NCBI RefSeq assembly: GCF_900090295.1
Contig: NZ_LT607753.1
Location: 2,976,001-3,040,000 of the forward strand
Length of the DNA stretch: 64,000 bases
Source: Micromonospora coxensis
Lineage (GTDB): Bacteria > Actinomycetota > Actinomycetes > Mycobacteriales > Micromonosporaceae
Direction of reading: 5' to 3'
Shown: positions 24,910 through 35,308 of the stretch, piece after piece
How positions within the stretch are numbered: position 1 is the stretch's first letter
How the letters are laid out: each line of letters starts with the position of its first letter
Notes under the pieces: model-generated
Seen by the model: the letters and a program-made list of their open reading frames with translations, nothing else
Databases searched by the model: none
What the model was told of the DNA's origin: nothing
Position numbers and translations under genes: made by a program

Positions 24910-24930
24910 GGTTACGCTCAACGCGTAACC
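24910..24930. promoter_or_regulatory. Inverted repeat upstream of glnR
   Basis: GGTTACGC and GCGTAACC are separated by TCAAC, about 100 bp before the glnR start. A TACGCT hexamer (24913-24918) lies within it. It is a candidate operator of glnR; it does not match the spaced GTnAC-n6-GaAAC GlnR consensus. Confidence 0.5.
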
Positions 24931-25032
24931 CGCCCGTCAGCGACGCCGGGACCCACGCTAGTTCGCAGCGCACACCCCTCGGGTGCCCGCTGGTCGCGCG
25001 CGGCTCTGCCGCCGCCGGACGGAGGTGATCGT

Positions 25033-25746
25033 GTGGAGCTCCTGTTGCTGGTGACCGCGCGCGCAGGTGAGCCATCGGCAGTGTTGCCGGCGTTGGACCT
25101 GCTGCCGCACTCGGTCCGCACCGCGCCCCGCGACGTCCGCACCCTGGTCGCCGGGCCGAGCCCGGACGCGGTGCTGGTCGACGCCCGCTCCGAGCTGAGC
25201 GAGGCCCGGGCCACCTGCCGGATGCTGCACGCCACCGGTCTCGGGGTGCCGCTGGTGGCGGTGGTGACCGAGGCGGGCCTGATCGCGTTGAACGCCGACT
25301 GGGGCGTGGACGACGTCATCCTGGCCGGGGCCGGCCCGGCCGAGGTCGAGGCCCGGCTGCGGCTCGCCGTCGGCCGGCTGAGCAACGCCACCGCCGGCGC
25401 CGGCGGATCGATCCGGGCCGGGGAGTTGACCATCGACCCCGACACGTACGCGGCGAAGCTCAAGGGCCGCCCGCTCGACCTCACGTACAAGGAGTTCGAG
25501 CTGTTGAAGTTCCTCGCCCAGCACCCGGGGCGGGTGTTCACCCGGGACCAGCTGCTGCGCGAGGTGTGGGGGTACGACTACTTCGGCGGCACCCGGACGG
25601 TGGACGTGCACGTGCGGCGGCTGCGGGCCAAGCTCGGCTCCGAGTACGAGTCGATGATCGGCACGGTCCGCCAGGTCGGCTACAAGTTCGTGGTCCCGCC
25701 GTCGCGGTCGCTGCCCGAGGCGGAGCACGCCCCGATCCCCGTCTGA
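25033..25746 (+). CDS. glnR: GlnR-type nitrogen response regulator (OmpR-like)
   Basis: A 237-residue orphan response regulator. The receiver-like domain spans residues 1-115, with the Asp region [13 protein letters not shown]. The OmpR-type winged helix spans about 135-225 ([53 protein letters not shown]). GlnR activates glnA, amtB and other nitrogen genes in actinomycetes. Identity rests on the sequence and on the order glnR - mshD - pst, as in Rv0818-Rv0819-Rv0820. The GTG at 25033 has GGAGG 7 nt upstream. No histidine kinase lies beside it, as usual for GlnR. Confidence 0.9.
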   Translation: MELLLLVTARAGEPSAVLPALDLLPHSVRTAPRDVRTLVAGPSPDAVLVDARSELSEARATCRMLHATGLGVPLVAVVTEAGLIALNADWGVDDVILAGAGPAEVEARLRLAVGRLSNATAGAGGSIRAGELTIDPDTYAAKLKGRPLDLTYKEFELLKFLAQHPGRVFTRDQLLREVWGYDYFGGTRTVDVHVRRLRAKLGSEYESMIGTVRQVGYKFVVPPSRSLPEAEHAPIPV

Positions 25747-25905
25747 CCGGCTCCGGCCTCACCTGGCCGGGCGACTATTCCTGATACGTCCCTTTTGCCT
25801 CACTCGTCGGTTCTATCCTGACTGCCGAGTCACGGCGAGAGGGGCGACGGTGCGTGCACTGACCACGGGGGCGACGAGAGGTCCGTCCCGCGATCCGGGC
25901 CGGCG

Positions 25906-26787
25906 GTGGCACTGATGGGCCCCCGGACCGGCGGCCGCAGCGCCGCCGCCGTCGTCGTGCTGGTGCTGGCCGCGCTGCTCGGCTCCGCGTACGCGCTCGG
26001 CCGCAGCATGGTGCCGGACGACGCGCGACCCGGCGCCACCACCAACACCGCCACCCGCACCGAGTACGCCGACCAGCCGGCCCCGTCGCCCTCCGACGCC
26101 CGCCCGACCGCCGACCGCTCCCCCGACGGCGAGGTGGCCGGCCAGGACGCCGAGCGGCAGCCCGCCGCCGAGGGCGGCGACGGCCTCTTCGGCACCCGGG
26201 TGACCACCGGCTCCTCCCGGGTGGCGCTCACCTTCGACGACGGGCCGCACCCGGACTACACCCCGCAGGTGCTCGACGTGCTGCGCGAGTTCCACGTGCG
26301 GGCCACCTTCTGCGTGGTCGGCGAGAACGCGCAGAGCCACCCCGACCTGATCCGGGCGATCGTGGCCGACGGGCACACCCTCTGCAACCACTCCTGGCGG
26401 CACGACGTGCAGCTCGGCCAGCGCTCCCCCGACCTGATCCGGGCCGACCTGCTGCGCACCAACGCCGCGATCCGGGCCGCCGTGCCGGACGCCCCGATCG
26501 CCTGGTACCGGCAGCCCGGCGGGGCGTGGACGTACCCGGTGGTGTCGGTCGCCGAAGAGCTGGGGATGACCCCGCTGCACTGGAACGTCGACCCGTCGGA
26601 CTGGCAGGCGCCCGGCGCGCTGCGGATCGCCACCATGGTCACCCGCACCGCGACGGCCGGCTCGGTCGTGCTGCTGCACGACGCCGGCGGCGACCGGCAG
26701 GGCACGGTCGACGCGCTGCGCCACATGCTGCCGGAGCTGACCAGCCGGTTCGAGCTGGAGGCGCTGCCCGTCGACGGCACCACCTGA
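25906..26787 (+). CDS. Polysaccharide deacetylase (NodB domain), membrane-anchored or secreted
   Basis: A 293-residue carbohydrate esterase family 4 protein. The N-terminal hydrophobic segment (AAAVVVLVLAALLGSAYALG) is followed by a disordered Pro/Ala/Asp linker to about residue 95. The NodB motifs are TFDDGPHPDYT (MT1), HSWRHD (MT2, zinc His), RQPGGAW (MT3), DPSDW and LLHDAGG (MT5). The likely substrate is peptidoglycan GlcNAc. A TATCCT hexamer at 25814-25819 may be its promoter. GTG 25906 or ATG 25915 is the start; neither has a strong ribosome-binding site. Confidence 0.87.
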   Translation: MALMGPRTGGRSAAAVVVLVLAALLGSAYALGRSMVPDDARPGATTNTATRTEYADQPAPSPSDARPTADRSPDGEVAGQDAERQPAAEGGDGLFGTRVTTGSSRVALTFDDGPHPDYTPQVLDVLREFHVRATFCVVGENAQSHPDLIRAIVADGHTLCNHSWRHDVQLGQRSPDLIRADLLRTNAAIRAAVPDAPIAWYRQPGGAWTYPVVSVAEELGMTPLHWNVDPSDWQAPGALRIATMVTRTATAGSVVLLHDAGGDRQGTVDALRHMLPELTSRFELEALPVDGTT

Positions 26788-26818
26788 CCGCGCCCGCCGA
26801 TCGGACTACGGTGACGGG

Positions 26819-27745
26819 GTGAGCAGCGCGGAACCGACGACCGACCGGGTGACCCGGGCCGACCGCCTCGCCCCGGCCGAGGTGGCCGAGGCCCTGGCAC
26901 TGGCCCGCCTGGCGGGGGACGCCGACGGGGCCGACCCGTTCGACGAGCACACCCTGCTGCGGCTGCGCGACCCGGAGGCCGCCGCGGCGCACCTGACGGC
27001 CCGGGCCGCCGACGGCACCCTGACCGGGTACGCCCACCTGGACACCACCGAACCCGCCGCCGGCATCGGGGTGGAACTGGTCGTCCACCCGGCGTACCGG
27101 CGCCGGGGCACCGGACGGGCGCTGGCCCGGGGCGTACTCGCGGCGGCGTCCGGGCCGCTGCGGGCCTGGGCCCACGGCGACCATCCCTCCGCCGCCGCGC
27201 TCGCGGTCGACCTCGGCTTCAGCCGCGCCCGGGTGCTCTGGCAGTTGCGCCGGTCGCTGACCGGCGCGCTGCCCGAGGCGCGACTGCCCGAGGGCGTCAC
27301 GCTGCGGGCGTACCGCCCCGGGGCGGACGACGCGGCCTGGCTCGCGGTGAACGCCAGGGCCTTCGCCGACCACCCGGAGCAGGGCCGCTGGACCGAGGCC
27401 GACCTGCGGGTACGCCTGGCCGAGCCGTGGTTCGACCCGGCCGGTTTCCTGCTCGCCGTCGAGGAGTCGACCGGCCGGCTGCTCGGCTTCCACTGGACCA
27501 AGGTGCACGAGCGCCCGGGGGCGGCCCGGATCGGCGAGGTGTACGTGCTCGGCGTCGACCCGTCCGCGCACGGCGGCGGGCTCGGTCGGGCGCTCACCGC
27601 CGCCGGCCTGGCCCACCTGCGCGACGGGCGGGGGCTCGACCGGGTGATGCTCTACGTCGACGAGTCGAACACCGCGGCGGTGGCGCTCTACGAGCGGCTC
27701 GGTTTCGCCCGCTGGTGCGGGCACGTCAACTACGCCCTGGGCTGA
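26819..27745 (+). CDS. mshD: Mycothiol synthase
   Basis: A 308-residue tandem GNAT enzyme that acetylates Cys-GlcN-Ins to give mycothiol, the main thiol of actinomycetes. Both domains are visible: ELVVHPAYRRRGTGRAL in the first, and VYVLGVDPSAHGGGLGRALT plus DESNTAAVALYERLGF in the second. Length and the neighbourhood (glnR upstream, pst downstream) match Rv0819. The GTG at 26819 follows TACGGT (26807-26812) by 6 nt, so the mRNA is probably leaderless. Confidence 0.92.
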   Translation: MSSAEPTTDRVTRADRLAPAEVAEALALARLAGDADGADPFDEHTLLRLRDPEAAAAHLTARAADGTLTGYAHLDTTEPAAGIGVELVVHPAYRRRGTGRALARGVLAAASGPLRAWAHGDHPSAAALAVDLGFSRARVLWQLRRSLTGALPEARLPEGVTLRAYRPGADDAAWLAVNARAFADHPEQGRWTEADLRVRLAEPWFDPAGFLLAVEESTGRLLGFHWTKVHERPGAARIGEVYVLGVDPSAHGGGLGRALTAAGLAHLRDGRGLDRVMLYVDESNTAAVALYERLGFARWCGHVNYALG

Positions 27746-27889
27746 CCCGTACGGTCACGCGGGCGTCACGCTGGGGCCTCGGCGCGATAACGGCCGTCCG
27801 GTTAAATCGGATATGTGGGCATAGCCGGCGCGTAGTTAACCCAAAAGACAACCCCCACTCAGGCATCGGCCAGCCCGATGATCGGGCTT

Positions 27890-27944
27890 GTTCATCCTCC
27901 GTTCACTTGTGACCGGCGAACCGTCCACCTGACCCTCCTAACTT
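27890..27944 (+). promoter_or_regulatory. PHO box and -10 element of pstSCAB
   Basis: Four 11-bp units run in phase from 27890 to 27933: GTTCATCCTCC, GTTCACTTGTG, ACCGGCGAACC and GTCCACCTGAC. Units 1, 2 and 4 match the GTTCACC core of the Streptomyces PhoP direct repeat. A TAACTT hexamer follows at 27939-27944. Activation by PhoP at low phosphate is expected. Confidence 0.75.
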
Positions 27945-28022
27945 TCGTGTCAGCCGGTCAGCGCCGGCGCCCGGGCCCCCATCCGGGCGACCTGACCAAA
28001 GACGTGAAGGGAAACCCCTCAG

Positions 28023-29123
28023 GTGAAGCTCCAGCGGCACGGCACCATCGCCTGCCTCGCTCTTACTGCGGTGCTCGGTCTCAGTGCTTGCGGCTCGGAC
28101 AACAACGAGCCGGCCGGCTCCGCGTCGGGCTCCGCCAGCGCGGCGGACTGCGCCACGGGCACGCTGAACGCGCAGGGCTCCTCCGCCCAGAAGAACGCCA
28201 TGGCCGAGTGGATCAAGGCGTACCAGCAGAAGTGCCCGGGCACCACGATCAACTACGAGCCCTCCGGCTCGGGCGCCGGCATCCAGGCCTTCATCGCGGG
28301 CACCGCCGACTTCGCCGGCTCCGACTCCGCCCTCAAGGAGGAGGAGCAGCCGCAGGCCGACGCCAAGTGCACCGGCGGCAAGGCCATCCACCTGCCGATG
28401 GTGATCGGCCCGGTCGCCGTGGCCTACAACCTCAACGGCGTGGACAACCTCCAGCTCAAGCCGGCCACCCTGGCCAAGATCTTCGCCGGCAAGGTCACCA
28501 AGTGGGACGACCCGGCGATCAAGGCCGACAACCCGGACGCCAAGCTGCCCGCCACCGCGATCCAGACCGCGCACCGGTCGGACTCCTCCGGGACCACCGA
28601 CAACTTCACCGACTTCCTGGCCAAGACCGCCGAGGCGGACTGGACCTTCGGCAAGGCCAAGGAGTGGAAGGCCCCGGGCGGCACCGCCGGCAAGGGCAAC
28701 GACGGCGTGACCAGCATCATCAAGGGTGCCGACGGCACCATCGGCTACGTCGAGATGTCCTTCGCCGAGAACGCCGGCCTCAAGATGGCCAAGGTCGGTA
28801 ACGGGGCCGGCGAGTTCGCCCCGCTGACCCTGGAGAACGCCGGCAAGACCATCGCCGGCGCCGAGGTCACCGGCAGCGGCGACGACCTCAAGATGAAGAT
28901 CGACTACAACACCAAGGAGGCCGGGGCCTACCCGATCGTCCTGGTGACCTACGAGATCGTCTGCTCCAAGGGTCTCGCCGCCGACAAGCTCCCGCTGGTC
29001 AAGAGCTTCCTCGGCTACACCGCCAGCGCCGAGGGCCAGAAGGTGCTGAGCGAGATCGGCTACGCCCCGCTGCCCGAGTCGGTCCGCACCAAGGTCGAGG
29101 CGGCGGCCAAGAACATCTCCTGA
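28023..29123 (+). CDS. pstS: Phosphate ABC transporter substrate-binding lipoprotein PstS
   Basis: A 366-residue lipoprotein. The signal sequence ends in LSACGS, so Cys23 is the lipidated residue. The mature protein has the phosphate-binding loops STLNAQGSS-like (TLNAQGSSAQKNAM), YEPSGSGAGIQAF, FAGSDSALKEEE and HRSDSSGTTDNFTDFL. It captures phosphate outside the cell for PstCAB. The GTG start has a modest AAGGGA site 12-14 nt upstream. First gene of pstSCAB. Confidence 0.95.
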   Translation: MKLQRHGTIACLALTAVLGLSACGSDNNEPAGSASGSASAADCATGTLNAQGSSAQKNAMAEWIKAYQQKCPGTTINYEPSGSGAGIQAFIAGTADFAGSDSALKEEEQPQADAKCTGGKAIHLPMVIGPVAVAYNLNGVDNLQLKPATLAKIFAGKVTKWDDPAIKADNPDAKLPATAIQTAHRSDSSGTTDNFTDFLAKTAEADWTFGKAKEWKAPGGTAGKGNDGVTSIIKGADGTIGYVEMSFAENAGLKMAKVGNGAGEFAPLTLENAGKTIAGAEVTGSGDDLKMKIDYNTKEAGAYPIVLVTYEIVCSKGLAADKLPLVKSFLGYTASAEGQKVLSEIGYAPLPESVRTKVEAAAKNIS

Positions 29124-29165
29124 CCCTGACCGGCACCACCACCTCAACTCGAAGCGAGCGAGCAG

Positions 29166-30257
29166 ATGGGTGAAACCCCTCAGCGCTCGGCCGACGCCGG
29201 CACCGGCGGGACCCGCGTGGCCCAGAGCCACGACCGGCCCGCCGGTGCCTCGGCGCGTGTGGCCGAGGCACCAGTCAGCACCCGTACCCCCGGCGGAGCC
29301 GGACTGGGTGGCGGTGGCGCGCTGCCCCGCGCCCGGGCCTTCGGCGCGGAACGCGCGTTCCGTGGGCTCACCCTGGCCGCCGGCACCGCCGTGCTGGTCG
29401 TGATCGCGGCGATCGCGTTCTTCCTGATCGCCAAGGCGGTCCCGGCCCTGCGTGCCAACACCGAGAGCTTCTGGAGCTTCGAGGGCTGGTTCCCGAACGA
29501 TTCCGAGCCGAAGTTCGGCATCGGCGCGCTCGCCTTCGGCACCGTGCTCAGCTCCGCGCTGGCCCTGCTGATCGCGGTGCCGGTGGCGCTGGGCATCGCG
29601 CTCTACCTCTCGCACTACGCGCCGCGCCGCCTGGGCACCACGCTCGGCTTCCTGATCGACCTGCTGGCCGCCGTGCCGAGCGTCGTCTTCGGCCTCTGGG
29701 GACGCGACGTCTTCATCGGCCCGGTCCGCGACTTCTCGGTCTGGCTGAACCAGTACTTCGGCTGGATCCCGATCTTCGGCGGCGACGGCCCCTTCGGGCG
29801 GTCGATCCTGCTCGGCGCCCTGGTGCTGGCGATCATGGTGCTGCCGATCATCACCTCGCTCTCCCGCGAGGTCTTCCTGCAGACGCCGACCGCCAACGAG
29901 GAGGCCGCCCTCGCCCTGGGCGCCACCCGCTGGGAGATGCTGCGCACCGCCGTGCTCCCCTACGGCCGCCCCGGCATCATCGCCGCGGTGATGCTCGGTC
30001 TCGGCCGGGCGCTCGGCGAGACCATCGCCCTGGCGCTCACCCTCGGCGCGACCTTCAGCATCTCGTTCAACCTGATCGAGAGCGGCGGCAACACCATCGC
30101 CGCCAACATCGCCAACGCGTTCGGCGAGGCGAACGACACCGGCCGGGGTGCGCTGATCGCCTCCGGTCTGGTGCTCTTCGCCATCACGCTGATCGTCAAC
30201 ATCACGGCGCGGGCGATCATCTACCGCCGCCGGGAGTTCACGGAGTCGGCCGCATGA
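29166..30257 (+). CDS. pstC: Phosphate ABC transporter permease PstC
   Basis: A 363-residue permease with six transmembrane segments after a long, disordered cytoplasmic N-terminus of about 60 residues. The EAA loop reads ANEEAALALGATRWEMLRTAVLPYGRPGII. The conserved LIDLLAAVPSVVFGLWG block is present. It forms the membrane channel with PstA. It lies 42 bp after pstS and ends in an ATGA overlap with pstA. Confidence 0.95.
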   Translation: MGETPQRSADAGTGGTRVAQSHDRPAGASARVAEAPVSTRTPGGAGLGGGGALPRARAFGAERAFRGLTLAAGTAVLVVIAAIAFFLIAKAVPALRANTESFWSFEGWFPNDSEPKFGIGALAFGTVLSSALALLIAVPVALGIALYLSHYAPRRLGTTLGFLIDLLAAVPSVVFGLWGRDVFIGPVRDFSVWLNQYFGWIPIFGGDGPFGRSILLGALVLAIMVLPIITSLSREVFLQTPTANEEAALALGATRWEMLRTAVLPYGRPGIIAAVMLGLGRALGETIALALTLGATFSISFNLIESGGNTIAANIANAFGEANDTGRGALIASGLVLFAITLIVNITARAIIYRRREFTESAA

Positions 30258-31342
30258 GCACCACCCTCACCTCCCACCGTCCCCGCCCGGCGGCGCAGCC
30301 CACCAGCCTGAAGGCCAAGCGGCTGCCGGCGTACGCGGCGCCCGCCATCGCGCTCGCCGCCGTGCTGGTCGCCGCCGGCATCGTGTACGGCGCCGGCATC
30401 GGCGGGCCGGTGCTGGTCGTGGTCGTCGCCGCGCTGCTCTACCTGGCCGGCCTCTTCGCCGCGGCGAACGCGGTCGAGGGGCGCCGCTCGGCGCGCAACC
30501 GCACCTGGAGCGCCCTGATCCACTCGGCGTTCGTGCTGGCCGTACTGCCGCTGGCCTCGGTGGTCTGGACGCTGGTCAGCAAGGGCATGGAACGTTTCGA
30601 CGCCGACTTCTTCGGCACCTCGATGAACAACATCGGGGCCCGGGACGCCAACGGTGGCGCCTACCACGCCATCGTCGGCACCCTGGAGCAGGTCGGCATC
30701 GCCGCCCTGATCACCGTCCCGCTCGGCATCCTCTGCGCGATCTACGTCGTCGAGTACGGACGGGGCCGGTTCGCCTTCGCGATCCGGTTCTTCGTCGACG
30801 TGATGACCGGCATCCCCTCGATCGTCTCGGGCCTGTTCGTGCTGGCCTTCTGGGTGCTGATCGTGTCGCCGGTCTTCAACGACGGCCGGCCGGGCTTCTC
30901 CGGCTTCGCCGCCGCGCTGGCGCTCAGCGTGCTGATGCTGCCCACCGTGGTCCGCTCCACCGAGGAGATGCTGCGTCTCGTCCCGGCGCCGCTGCGCGAG
31001 GGCGCGTACGCCCTCGGCGTGCCGAAGTGGAAGACCATCCTGCGGGTCGTGCTGCCGACGGCGCTGCCGGGCATCGTCACCGGCGTCATGCTCGCCATCG
31101 CGCGGGCCGCCGGCGAGACCGCTCCGGTGCTGCTCGTCGCCGGCGGTGGCGCCGCGATCAACTTCAACCCGTTCGAGAACAACCAGTCGTCGCTGGCCCT
31201 CTTCGTCTACCAGCAGGCCGGTGACGCGTCGAAGTACGCGCCGGCGCGGGCGTGGACCGCGGCACTGACCCTGGTCGCCCTCGTGCTCGTCCTGACCATC
31301 GCGGCGAAGTTGCTGGCCCGTCGCAACCGGCTCGGCCGATGA
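30254..31342 (+). CDS. pstA: Phosphate ABC transporter permease PstA
   Basis: A 362-residue permease. The EAA loop is [31 protein letters not shown]. The N-terminal 110 residues contain two extra hydrophobic segments before the core TM domain, as in actinobacterial PstA. The start overlaps pstC (ATGA) and the stop overlaps an ATG of pstB. Confidence 0.95.
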   Translation: MSTTLTSHRPRPAAQPTSLKAKRLPAYAAPAIALAAVLVAAGIVYGAGIGGPVLVVVVAALLYLAGLFAAANAVEGRRSARNRTWSALIHSAFVLAVLPLASVVWTLVSKGMERFDADFFGTSMNNIGARDANGGAYHAIVGTLEQVGIAALITVPLGILCAIYVVEYGRGRFAFAIRFFVDVMTGIPSIVSGLFVLAFWVLIVSPVFNDGRPGFSGFAAALALSVLMLPTVVRSTEEMLRLVPAPLREGAYALGVPKWKTILRVVLPTALPGIVTGVMLAIARAAGETAPVLLVAGGGAAINFNPFENNQSSLALFVYQQAGDASKYAPARAWTAALTLVALVLVLTIAAKLLARRNRLGR

Positions 31343-31362
31343 ACCCCGGAGGTACCACCACC

Positions 31363-32139
<777 letters not shown>

Positions 32140-32166
32140 CCCGCTGGTCCCCGTCCGCGGCGGACC

Positions 32167-32224
32167 CGGTTTGCGGCGTGTCGCGGTCTTCGACGACCGG
32201 GACACCGCGACACGCCGCAAACCG
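32167..32224. terminator. Perfect 21-bp inverted repeat after pstB
   Basis: The arms at 32167-32187 and 32204-32224 are fully complementary over 21 bp, with a 16-nt loop. It lies between the convergent ends of pstB and the NUDIX gene and probably terminates both. The stem begins CGGTTTGCGGCG, unusually long and A/T-containing compared with other hairpins in the window. Confidence 0.75.
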
Positions 32225-32243
32225 ACGGGGGTGCCCGGCGGGG

Positions 32244-33071
32244 TCACCCGAGGACGAAGCGGGCGCTCCCGTCGTCGGACAGGTCGAGGCGGGGCGTGAC
32301 CGGGGTGGCGGCGTCGCGGGTGGCCGACGCCCGGGCCACCCCGGCCAGGTCACCGGCGGCGGCGACCTGGGCCAGGGTGACCAGGGTGGGCGGCAGCATG
32401 GTCAGCTCACCCGCCTCCGCCCGGGCCAGGGCGTCCGCCGGGCGTACCCACATGGTGTGGTCGGCCTCGCCGGAGACGTCCCGGGTCCGCTGCCCCTCCG
32501 GCAGCAGGGCCACGAAGAAGTACGTGTCGAAGCGGCGCGGCTCGAACTCCGGGGTGATCCACCGGCTCCACGGCAGCAGCAGGTCGGAGCGGAGCGTCAA
32601 CCGCCGGCCGGCGAGCAGGTCGGCGAAGCCCGTCCGGCGGGCCTCCAGGTCCTGCCGGGCGGTTTCCCAGTCGTCACCGCTGACGTCGCCCACCACCGTC
32701 CCGGCGTCCGGGCCGGCGAGCAGGACGCCGGCCTCCTCGAAGACCTCCCGGGCGGCGGCGCAGACCACCGCCTGGGCGGCGTCCGGGGCGATGCCGAGCC
32801 GGTCGCCCCAGCCGGCGGGCTCGGGGCCGGCCCAGTCCAGGTGCGCCTGGGAGTCCGAGCGGTCCACCCCGCCGCCGGGGAAGGCGTACATCCCGCCGAA
32901 GGTCATCGCGGCGACCCGGCGGATCAGGTACACCTCGAAGTCGGGCCCGGCCGGGCGGAGCAGCAGCACGGTGGCGGCCACCCGGGGCACCGCCGGGACG
33001 CCGCCCTCGGTGCGGAACCGGCGGGCGTGCTCGACCAGGGCGGCCGGGGCGGCAAAGCCGTCGATCGTCAT
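32244..33071 (-). CDS. NUDIX hydrolase (NUDT19-like)
   Basis: A 275-residue NUDIX protein. The catalytic box is split by an insertion as in NUDT19/RP2-type CoA diphosphatases: GGMYAFPGGGVDRSD, then about 30 residues, then AAREVFEEAGVLL. A CoA or acyl-CoA diphosphatase is plausible but unproven. The ATG at 33071 follows TAGGCT by 6 nt (leaderless). It is convergent with pstB. Confidence 0.87.
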   Translation of the reverse strand: MTIDGFAAPAALVEHARRFRTEGGVPAVPRVAATVLLLRPAGPDFEVYLIRRVAAMTFGGMYAFPGGGVDRSDSQAHLDWAGPEPAGWGDRLGIAPDAAQAVVCAAAREVFEEAGVLLAGPDAGTVVGDVSGDDWETARQDLEARRTGFADLLAGRRLTLRSDLLLPWSRWITPEFEPRRFDTYFFVALLPEGQRTRDVSGEADHTMWVRPADALARAEAGELTMLPPTLVTLAQVAAAGDLAGVARASATRDAATPVTPRLDLSDDGSARFVLG

Positions 33072-33207
33072 GCCGTGAGCCTAGGGCCTGCGCCATGAGG
33101 GCGGTCGAGCCGAGGCGGCGGCCGGCCGGCTCCCCCGGGTACGCCCTGGTTCCCGACGGGTGGATCATCCTCCCGGCGTGGGCACGCTCCCGGGTAGCGT
33201 GCCCGCC

Positions 33208-34176
33208 ATGACGCGTTGGGGAATCCTGGCCACCGGACACATCGCCGGCCGCTTCGCCGAGGACCTGCGGCTGGTACCGGGGGCCGAACTGGTCGCGGTC
33301 GGCTCGCGTACGCCGGAGAGCGCGGAGCGTTTCGCCGCCCGGCACGGCGCCCCCCGGTGGTACGGCTCGTGGGCCGAGCTGGCCGCCGACGACGAGGTCG
33401 ACGTGATCTACGTGGCCACCCCGCACGCCGCCCACCACGAGGCCACCCGGGTCTGCCTGGACGCCGGACGGGCGGTGCTGGTGGAGAAGCCGTTCACCCT
33501 CGACCTGCCCACCAGCGTCGAACTGGTCGAGACGGCCCGCGCCCGCGGGGTCTTCCTGATGGAGGCCATGTGGATGCGCACCAACCCGCTCGTCCTCCGC
33601 CTGATGCAGCTCGTCGCCGAGGGGGCGATCGGCGAGGTGACCGGCGTACGGGCGGACTTCGGCGCGGCCGGGCCGTTCCCGCCGGAGCACCGGATGCGGG
33701 CCCGCGCCCTGGGCGGCGGCGCGCTGCTGGACCTCGGCGTCTACCCGGTGAGCCTGGCCCACCTGCTGCTCGGTGTGCCGCAGCACGTGCACGCCTGGGC
33801 GAAGGTGGGCCCCGAGGGCGTGGACGAGAACACCGGCATCGTCCTCGGCTACGACTCCGGCGCGGTCGCCACGCTGAGCTGCGGCATGGTCGGCGCGACC
33901 CCGCTGACCGCCTCGATCACCGGGACCACCGGCCGGATCGACCTGCCGGAGCCGTTCTTCCGGCCCGGCTCGGCGGTGCTGCACCGGGCCGGGGCCGAGC
34001 CGGAGACGCTCACCGACGACCTGGTCGGCGGGGGCTACCAGTACGAGGCCGCCGAGGTGCAGCGCTGCCTGGCGGCGGGGCTGACCGAGAGCCCGCTGGT
34101 GCCGCACTCGGCGACGCTGGAGGTGATGGCGCTGCTGGACGGCATCCGGGAGCGGATCGGCGTCCACTACGCCTGA
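33208..34176 (+). CDS. Gfo/Idh/MocA family oxidoreductase
   Basis: A 322-residue NAD(P)-dependent oxidoreductase with an N-terminal Rossmann fold (GILATGHIAGRFAEDLR) and the family EKP motif (VLVEKPFTL). The C-terminal domain carries GGGALLDLGVYPVSLAHLLLG. It resembles the dihydrodiol dehydrogenase-like group. The substrate is unknown. The ATG at 33208 follows TAGCGT by 7 nt. Confidence 0.9.
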   Translation: MTRWGILATGHIAGRFAEDLRLVPGAELVAVGSRTPESAERFAARHGAPRWYGSWAELAADDEVDVIYVATPHAAHHEATRVCLDAGRAVLVEKPFTLDLPTSVELVETARARGVFLMEAMWMRTNPLVLRLMQLVAEGAIGEVTGVRADFGAAGPFPPEHRMRARALGGGALLDLGVYPVSLAHLLLGVPQHVHAWAKVGPEGVDENTGIVLGYDSGAVATLSCGMVGATPLTASITGTTGRIDLPEPFFRPGSAVLHRAGAEPETLTDDLVGGGYQYEAAEVQRCLAAGLTESPLVPHSATLEVMALLDGIRERIGVHYA

Positions 34177-34256
34177 CGACGGGCGGTGGGGCGTACCGCC
34201 GGGGTGGCGGGTGGCACCCACCACCGCCCGGCGCTGACGCGGGCGGTGGGACGCGG

Positions 34257-34286
34257 AAGGCCCCCGCCGGGGACGGCGGGGGCCTT
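34257..34286. terminator. Bidirectional hairpin terminator
   Basis: AAGGCCCCCGCC pairs with GGCGGGGGCCTT around a 6-nt loop, between the convergent ends of the Gfo/Idh/MocA gene and pit. Confidence 0.8.
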
Positions 34287-34299
34287 CGCGGTGGCCGGG

Positions 34300-35304
34300 T
34301 CAGCTGAACAGCGGACGGGCCAGGAAGTACATCAGGGCGCCGATCGAGCCGGCGGCCGGGAAGGTCAGGATCCACGCGCCGACGATGTTGCCGGCCACGC
34401 CCCACCGCACGGCGGAGAGCCGCTTGGTGGCACCCACCCCCATGATCGCCGAGGTGATCGTGTGGGTGGTGGAGATCGGCGCGCCCAGCACCAGCGCGTT
34501 GAAGTACAGCACCGAGCTGGCCACGGTCTCGGCGGCGAAGCCCTCCGGCGGACGCAGGTCGATGATCTTACGACCGAGGGTCCGGATGATCCGCCAGCCA
34601 CCGGCGTACGTGCCGGCGGCGAGCACGGCGGCCGAGGTCCAGAACGCCCACTCCGGGATGAACTCCGGGTCGTTCTGGAAGCCACCCACGTAGAGGGCCA
34701 GCACCACGATGCCGATGGTCTTGGCGGCGTCCTGCATGCCGTGGCCGACCGACATGGCGGCCGCGGAGGCGGTCTGCGCCCAGCGGAAGCCCCGGTTGAG
34801 CTTGCCCGGGTGCCCCTTCCGGAAGATCCACTGCACGGCGATCATGACGACGTAACCGAGCAGGAAGCCGACCATCGGCGACAGCACCATCGGGATGATG
34901 ACGCTCTCCCCGATGCCGGTCCAGAGCACCGTGCCGGAGGCGGCGATGGTCGAGCCGACGAGGCCGCCGATCAGCGCGTGCGACGAGGACGACGGGAGGC
35001 CGAAGTACCAGGTGATCAGGTTCCACACGATGGCGCCGATCACGCCGGCGAAGACGATGCCGAGGCTCGCCTGCCCGGTCGGTAGTTTCACCAGGCCGCT
35101 ACCGACGGTCTTGGCCACCTCGGCGCCGAAGTGCGCGCCGATGAAGTTGCCGACCGCCGCCATGGCCAGGGCCACCCGGGGTGTCAGCGCCCGGGTGGAG
35201 ATGCTGGTCGCGATCGCGTTGGCGGCGTCGTGGAAGCCGTTGGTGTAGTCGAACACCAGGGCCACCCCGATCACCGCCAGCACGGCGATGAGTTCGGGAC
35301 TCAC
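34300..35304 (-). CDS. pit: Inorganic phosphate transporter, PiT family
   Basis: A 334-residue PiT permease with about ten transmembrane segments. The two family signatures are FDYTNGFHDAANAIAT near the N-terminus and GAPISTTHTITSAIMGVG near the C-terminus. It is a low-affinity metal-phosphate symporter. The GTG start lies 4 bp after the DUF47 gene, and the pair forms an operon with an upstream PHO box. Confidence 0.93.
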   Translation of the reverse strand: MSPELIAVLAVIGVALVFDYTNGFHDAANAIATSISTRALTPRVALAMAAVGNFIGAHFGAEVAKTVGSGLVKLPTGQASLGIVFAGVIGAIVWNLITWYFGLPSSSSHALIGGLVGSTIAASGTVLWTGIGESVIIPMVLSPMVGFLLGYVVMIAVQWIFRKGHPGKLNRGFRWAQTASAAAMSVGHGMQDAAKTIGIVVLALYVGGFQNDPEFIPEWAFWTSAAVLAAGTYAGGWRIIRTLGRKIIDLRPPEGFAAETVASSVLYFNALVLGAPISTTHTITSAIMGVGATKRLSAVRWGVAGNIVGAWILTFPAAGSIGALMYFLARPLFS

Positions 35305-35308
35305 AGGA

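Noticed and set aside
22654..24957. Extension of the glnR frame far upstream
   Set aside because: Only the last 237 codons match GlnR, and a GGAGG site marks GTG 25033. The upstream part is antisense to the lmeA-like and membrane-protein genes.
27779..27860. Possible GlnR box (GTTAAC-like motifs) upstream of pstS
   Set aside because: Spacing and half-sites do not fit GTnAC-n6-GaAAC. Only the PHO box is convincing.
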